Origin: Haplosporangium gracile
Taxonomy: Eukaryota; Mortierellomycota; Mortierellomycetes; Mortierellales; Mortierellaceae
Length of the DNA: 24,603 bases
Direction of reading: 5' to 3'
NCBI GenBank assembly: GCA_015499985.1
Contig: JAAAUF010000245.1
Coordinates: 20,971 to 45,573, forward strand
Made by a program: the position numbers and the translations under genes. The notes under the pieces are model-generated. The model was not told where the DNA came from, did not search any database, and saw only the letters and a program-made list of their open reading frames with translations. Shown here in pieces: positions 19,438-24,603 of this stretch (position 1 is its first letter; each line of letters starts with the position of its first letter).

Positions 19438-22400
19438 TTAACTCCACAGACCGGCATAGGAACCACAGAGTCCCAGTTGAAGGGGGCCTCCTGCGGCAAA
19501 CAGGCGCGTGCCTGTCGAGTCGTATTGCATGGTGTAGACAGCGTTTCGGATTGTGATGCCCGAAATGCTTCCCGCATAGGTGGTATCGCGATTCTAATTC
19601 CATACAAGCGTTTCAGAAAACAGTTCAAGGGTTAACATACGAGAGTAACAGAAATGAGTTCCAACCTCAAAAAAGACAATATGAAGTACGTACCAGCCAA
19701 CCAGTCCCGATATCCTGATAACGACGATTGCTCTGGCCATTGTCAAACCGATCGAGGTACCGCTGTGCTCGGAGATCGTAGTATCCGAGACGACCAAAGC
19801 CGCCGCCTGTTGTGATGATGTGGCTCTTGAAATCCAAGGCACGCACTCCCCAGCCTTCATCGCAGGATTCAGTCTCATGAACAAAACCAGATGTGCGAGG
19901 ATCGATGACTGTGATGTGGGATTGGGATCCAACAGCGAACAAATTGGCATCTGCGTTTGAGGTCAGGCAAACGGCCTCTGTCGAACGGTTCAGCTTGAGC
20001 TTGGAGATCTACAAGGTCATGAAAGTAGGGTTAGTATTTATGTCCAAGATGAAAAATGACCATAGCTTTTTTCAAAAAAATGTCAATGTAACGCACCTGG
20101 ATGTAGCTCTCGCGATCCCAGAGCTTGACATATCCTTCTGTTGTCAAAGTCATCAATTGCTAAAACATCAAACAGTTGCTGGTTAGTCTTGCTGTTCGAT
20201 CCCTGACAATACCACTCGCACCGAAAAAAAAAACTTCAAAGGCACGTTCGATAATTACCCCGGTGCCCTTGTTCAAGGACAGGTCGCGCACTTTAGTCTT
20301 TTCCTCTTCGCGCGACAGAACAGGGAATCGGACGTCAATAGGAACAGTGACCGAAGGTAGGGTTGCCATGACGGATGAATCCATCGACCAAACGCGCATA
20401 GAGCCGTCTCTCGATCCACTGACCAAGACGGTGTCGGTGATCCAGGTCAACGAAAAGACTAGGTCGGCATGTCCATACATGATCCCCACAGGCTCGTATT
20501 CTGGGATCGAGTAAATGGTAACCTGGAAGGGGTCTCCAGCGCCGATTGCCAACAGAGTCCTTGACGGGTTAATCGACAAAGATCGGACACCTGCCGATGT
20601 TGATGCAGCAGCCATGCCGTGCATCAAGCCCGAATGGAAGAGATCGGTAGTGATATTGGCATTGTTGGCATTGTTGGGATTGGTAGCAGTCGCCTGATTG
20701 GTGGTTGAAGCAGCACCGGGCACGGTGGAACTGATAGTAGCATTGAGATTGGGCGATGGTAGGAACATAGTCATCATGTGGTTCGCACTAGGTTGATTGG
20801 AGGTGGTGGTTGTGATCGATGGTGTCGATGATCGTCTACCGCTGTTCAGGAACCGCAATCCCCTCTCCAAACTGCTGGCAATACCACCAGTGCCGTTTGA
20901 CGTCGATGATCCGCTAGACTTGATAGGTCGCTTGGCAAGAGATCCAGAAAAGAGACTTTCTTCCTGTTCTGCCGCCATGTCACCCAGGCGTGATAGTACG
21001 CTGGTCGAGTTCTCCTCTAAACACTCTTCCATCCGGCCCAAATGCACTCGTTTGTTTGTTCGTACATTTAAAACAATGAGCTAAATTTGAGTTTGCATAT
21101 GCATAGAAGTTAGCATTGCATCGACTTGAAAAGGTAGCAGAAGAAATCAAGATGCGTGGCCATGTACATATGCATTTACCTTGTTGCACTTTGTTCCCAT
21201 AAGCACTTCCTCTGAATTAAGCCATGTGGCTGCAAAGACCTTGTCATAACCCTCGACAGCATACTCGCGCTCGGTGATAATAGCTGGAACCCTTGAGCTC
21301 ACATACTCTGTCAGCTTGTTTGTCTGGACATGTCCAAACATCTCAGGTGAGACGGACGAAGACTGGTTGACATTGTAGTATCCATTCCCCTCATCTGCAG
21401 TGATCATGCTTGAGGAGGATGAGGATGACATCGATGCAACCCAAGTGCGTGAGGTCGAGAGGGCCGAGGTTGGGCGTGGAGCTATCGAGGCGTTTCGGCA
21501 AGAGGATGCAGAGGAAGTTGGTAGGGTCGGTGCTACCTCTGTAGAATCTCGACGTGACTTTGAGGTGGAGACCGATGGGGTGGACATGCGTCTACCTGCA
21601 CCGCCGAGCTTAGCCACCGAGAGATGCGAATTGGTTAATGAGGGTAATATGGGAGTATTTGGAATAGAAGAGCCACCATAACCCATAGCATGACTCATCA
21701 TCATGAAGCTCTTGCTATACGATCTTGAGGAGAGAGAAAAGGAAGGCTTCGATGAAGCGGTTGATCCACGTCCTGACGAGAACGTAGGGATAGCTGTCCA
21801 CTCCATGTCCGAATCCGGGGATCCAATCTCGGGACTGTTGTTGTTGATCTTTGTGGATGGGAATGAGAACGACGAAGCCGCAGAAGATGTCGGGGAGGGG
21901 ACTGCGAGGGGGTGGGTTGGAGTTTGAGACGATGTGGTTGTCCGTGATACTGATCCCGACCCCTTGGGTCGCGAACTCGTCCTTGAAACTAGTCTGGTAG
22001 CACCGGTACCCTCCGGGCTAATGGGGCTGATATTCCGGTGCTCGTAAATGGGGAACTCGTCCTGGGATCGAGTAGAGCAGCCGATCCGTCGAGGCGTTCC
22101 TTGTCGGATCTGCTGCTGACGCGTCTGGTACTCACGCTTCCTCAATGGCCCCAGAACTGGGCTGGGATTGACGGCTGGAGCAGCGATATTGTAGCTACAG
22201 GCAACAACGTGTGCAACATGAGTGGAAGATGTTAAAAAAAGAAGCAGGATTTAAGGAAAGAAAGAAATGGCCTAAGAAGAAGATATGGCGTGGTGGTGGT
22301 GGTGGTGGTGGTGGTGAAGTATGCCGAAGAAGTTCTGCATGCTCTGCTCCTGAAAGTTCCAACAAACACGGAGGGATCGAATAGTCTAAAAGAAGACGTC

Positions 22401-22780
22401 CATGAACCACACAAAGAGAAAAAAATGGTCAAGGGGAAGAGAGAGAAGAGGTGTTTCGCCCAAGGGGAGGGGACAGGGCCACCAATTGCTCCATGCAGAT
22501 CGGATTTTTGTGCACAAACAACTTATTCATGCTCAAAAAGCAAACAAAAGAGCATACAGGGTAAGTGAATTGGATGAGACGATTGGGTCAAGATTGGAAT
22601 TCAAAAGTTGGCGAGGATGACGATGAAGCTCTTATTGCTCATTTGTTGGTTATTATTCCTTTGGTTTTTGTTGAAGATAGAATGAAGGGTTGATGTTGTA
22701 GTTGTTGGTGCTGACTATTACCTCCACTCCTGCTTTCGATCCTTTGCTGCCAAGAAGAACGGTAGCTTAAGAATAGGCAT
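19438..22780 (-). CDS. DCAF12: DCAF12-like WD40 protein, putative CUL4-DDB1 substrate receptor (6 exons)
   Basis: Exons 22780-22722, 22194-21180, 21080-20259, 20159-20097, 20008-19694 and 19593-19438 join in frame to 809 residues ending in TAA. Introns 2-5 are 88-100 nt; intron 1 is 527 nt. Residues about 37-300 are Ser/Thr/Pro-rich and disordered-looking. The propeller starts near 314 ([40 protein letters not shown]), the region best matching animal DCAF12. It continues after a Ser/Asn-rich insert with [55 protein letters not shown] and [17 protein letters not shown]. The LWDRE and YYDLRAQ motifs resemble WDxR-type DDB1 contacts. The family acts as the receptor of CRL4 ubiquitin ligases, and animal DCAF12 reads acidic C-terminal degrons; that specificity is not shown here. 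Exon 1 ([19 protein letters not shown]) is short and less certain, but phase and a TATA box support it. Confidence 0.87.
22195..22721 (-). other. First intron of the DCAF12-like gene with a GTG/CAC microsatellite
   Basis: The candidate 527 nt intron has donor GTAATA and acceptor CTGTAG, joining codons through a split Ser. It contains nine GTG units on the plus strand at 22290-22316. No coding potential is seen inside it. An alternative first exon within this interval cannot be excluded. Confidence 0.5.
22290..22316 (+). repeat. (GTG)9 microsatellite
   Basis: Nine uninterrupted GTG units (CAC on the gene's strand) lie inside the putative first intron. Confidence 0.95.
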
Positions 22781-22882
22781 TTGTGGCGGGACAGGGGTGA
22801 ACGTGAAAAAATGAGAAAGATAGAATTCAAGGTGAGCAAAGAAGAGGCTGAGCGAGGGACGGATCAGAGTTGAACTGCTGAC

Positions 22883-22888
22883 TTTATA
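22883..22888 (-). promoter_or_regulatory. TATA box of the DCAF12-like gene
   Basis: TATAAA on the minus strand 103 nt upstream of the proposed ATG at 22780. This spacing supports the short first exon rather than a start within the long second exon. Confidence 0.5.
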
Positions 22889-24603
22889 GGGGTGTGATAT
22901 GGTGTGATCTGTTGTGGATGCGAGGAGTGGGATGTTGAAGAAGAGGAGGTAGTGGTGGTGGAGGAGGGAAGGAGGAAAGTCGTTGGAGGAGATGTAAGTA
23001 GACGATGGACGAATCAGTGAAGAGAAAAAAGAAAGAGAAGGAGAAAGAGAAGAAAGAAAAAAACAACAACAATGAAAACGGAAATAAAAAAGGAAGGAAG
23101 GGCAAGGGAAAGCGAAGGGAAGAAAGATTCGATCAAAATCGTGTGAGGGTGTAGCGTGTGTCAGACAGAGGGTTTTCTAGAACCGGAGGGGTAGACGAAA
23201 AAAAAGCGGGACAGGCAAGCGAAAAGGAGGAGGGGGGAAGGAAGATAGAGAAGGGAGAGAGAAGAGAGAGCGTGCTGAATAGGAAAGAAAGAAGGGAGAG
23301 AGATAATAGTAGGCAATTGGGATTAGGGAACGAGGGGATAGGGAAGGAAGAAAATGAAAAAAAGAAAAGAAAATGAGGGAGAGAAGAAAGAAAGGGAAGA
23401 AGGAGGGAAGAGAAGGACACGAGTCAAGGATAAACAGAGGAGACAAACATTCACGCACGATGGACGTGACTGACCGGCAGACACAAAGAGAAGAAAGAAC
23501 GACGACGACAGCAATTTGGAACTGACTAACAGATCGATTGATTGACATGGGGCACATTTGTTTGTTGTTGACTAAACGGAAGCCATCATTGATCCAGGCA
23601 AGATATGGGCGCTTGTGCTTGTACTTCTGCGTCTTGACGCAAATTTATTTTCTTGTTACATGTACTCAACATGTGCAGAAGATACAGAAACGCACAGAAC
23701 ACAGATTCGCATGTATGTTAATTCTCCCCGACTTTCAGTTCAGGCCATCCTCAAATCCTCGCATACAGCATATGGCAAGCAAGCAAACAAAAAGAATGAT
23801 ACAGCAAACACAAACAGGGAGCGACACAAGGGTGACAAAACGAGCAGGGAGGAAGGGGAAGGGGACAGGACAAGGCAAGGAGTGATCCCTTTTTTCTTTC
23901 TTCTTTTTTTATTCGCTTAGGTTGTAACTTAAAGCAATGTAATACCTTTGCATAGGAAGGCATTGGACGTGGCATAGGAAGGCATTGGACGTGGCATCGG
24001 TTCCCTGTTACATTTTGCATTTTTTTCATTTTCTTGCCTCCCATTCCGTAGGCCACAAGGCTCTTCCTTCTATTTTATTTGATCCATTTCCGTCATCTCC
24101 TTGATCTCTTTTTTGCTCTTTGCACACAATCAAGGTCGTCCCACTCTCTAGCTTAGGTACAAAGCTAAGAGTATCAAGTCATCGTGTCGCCAAAAGTCAG
24201 ATGGGACAGTAAGATCTAGGGCTGGACAGGGGTAATAGGGGTGTTGTCAGGAACTTCTCTTTTTCGTTGTCATCAAAGTGGGATGCTCGACACCTCGATG
24301 GTGGACTTTGTGCCATTGTCCACTATAGAAATATGGACCTTTCTTTTCTATGCTGCATCCCGTATTGCCAATACATACAGGTTTACATTTGATGGGCGCC
24401 GAATTCGGTGCATTTTTTTCCTGTGCTACATGGTCAATGCGGCCTCCAGTACCAAAAAAAAAGTGAGGTTAACTTGTCCGTGACTGCACTTCATTTGAAA
24501 AGACGCGCCCTTTTAATCTCCAACTGTTTGGGAAGACAGGGCTCCAACCGAGAGCACTTAGAAATGCACACTCATATTAGACGACTCTTCACCCACACCC
24601 CAC
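22889..24603. other. Promoter side of the DCAF12-like gene and gene-free sequence
   Basis: From about 22920 to 23480 the plus strand is almost purely A/G, i.e. pyrimidine-rich on the DCAF12 strand, continuing the leader/promoter composition upstream of its TATA box. From 23480 to the end I see no supported gene; short frames (for example 24241-24483 plus) match nothing known. An AATAAA on the minus strand near 24070 could belong to a gene lying beyond the right edge. Confidence 0.5.
23951..23994 (+). repeat. 22 bp direct tandem duplication
   Basis: Two perfect copies of a 22 bp unit starting CATAGGAAGGC lie at 23951-23972 and 23973-23994, followed by the first three bases of a third. Confidence 0.95.

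Noticed and set aside
22290..22316. GTG repeats as a possible CRISPR or protein His/Val run
   Set aside because: It is a plain trinucleotide microsatellite without spacers, located in a putative intron.
24241..24483. 80-codon plus-strand frame near the right edge
   Set aside because: It has no recognisable domain, leader or supporting neighbour, and its length is within chance expectation.

Overview
The window looks like nuclear DNA of a filamentous fungus, most likely an early-diverging one of the Mortierella type. This is inferred from short GT..AG introns (about 90-320 nt), AATAAA signals, strongly pyrimidine-rich leaders on coding strands, and the gene set: a fungal chalcone-isomerase-fold mitochondrial protein, an ankyrin-DIL protein, an animal-like cysteine dioxygenase and a DCAF12-type WD40 protein. 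There is no bacterial, phage, rRNA, tRNA or CRISPR signature.

Layout. Positions 128-1654 (minus) hold a five-exon AIM18-like gene. A 2 kb divergent intergenic region separates it from a three-exon ankyrin + dilute-domain gene at 3717-7097 (plus). Positions 7098-8527 contain a leader-like pyrimidine-rich tract with no recognisable gene, then the 3' region of a two-exon cysteine dioxygenase gene at 8528-9589 (minus). From about 11.2 to 19.1 kb lies a block of decayed genes: a Myb/SANT-repeat pseudogene (about 11170-12235), a long JmjC + zf-4CXXC_R1 pseudogene (12788-16893), a possible ubiquitin-like scrap (about 17390), an unrecognised remnant (about 17550-17980) and a second, more eroded copy of the lysine-rich tail of the JmjC gene (about 18040-19090). 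The minus-strand DCAF12-like gene occupies 19438-22780 in six exons, and the last 1.8 kb is its promoter side plus sequence in which I see no gene.

The four intact genes are ordinary cellular functions (a mitochondrial protein, a probable trafficking protein, sulfur amino-acid catabolism, a ubiquitin-ligase adaptor) and need not work together. The noteworthy part is the pseudogene block between two intact genes. It contains a chromatin-type JmjC gene that has lost at least one iron ligand and carries several stops and frameshifts, next to a partial decayed duplicate of itself. I found no convincing undescribed multi-gene system. The best leads are this graveyard, an orphan promoter-like tract pointing antisense into the cysteine dioxygenase gene, and a triple ACGCG cluster near the AIM18-like promoter.
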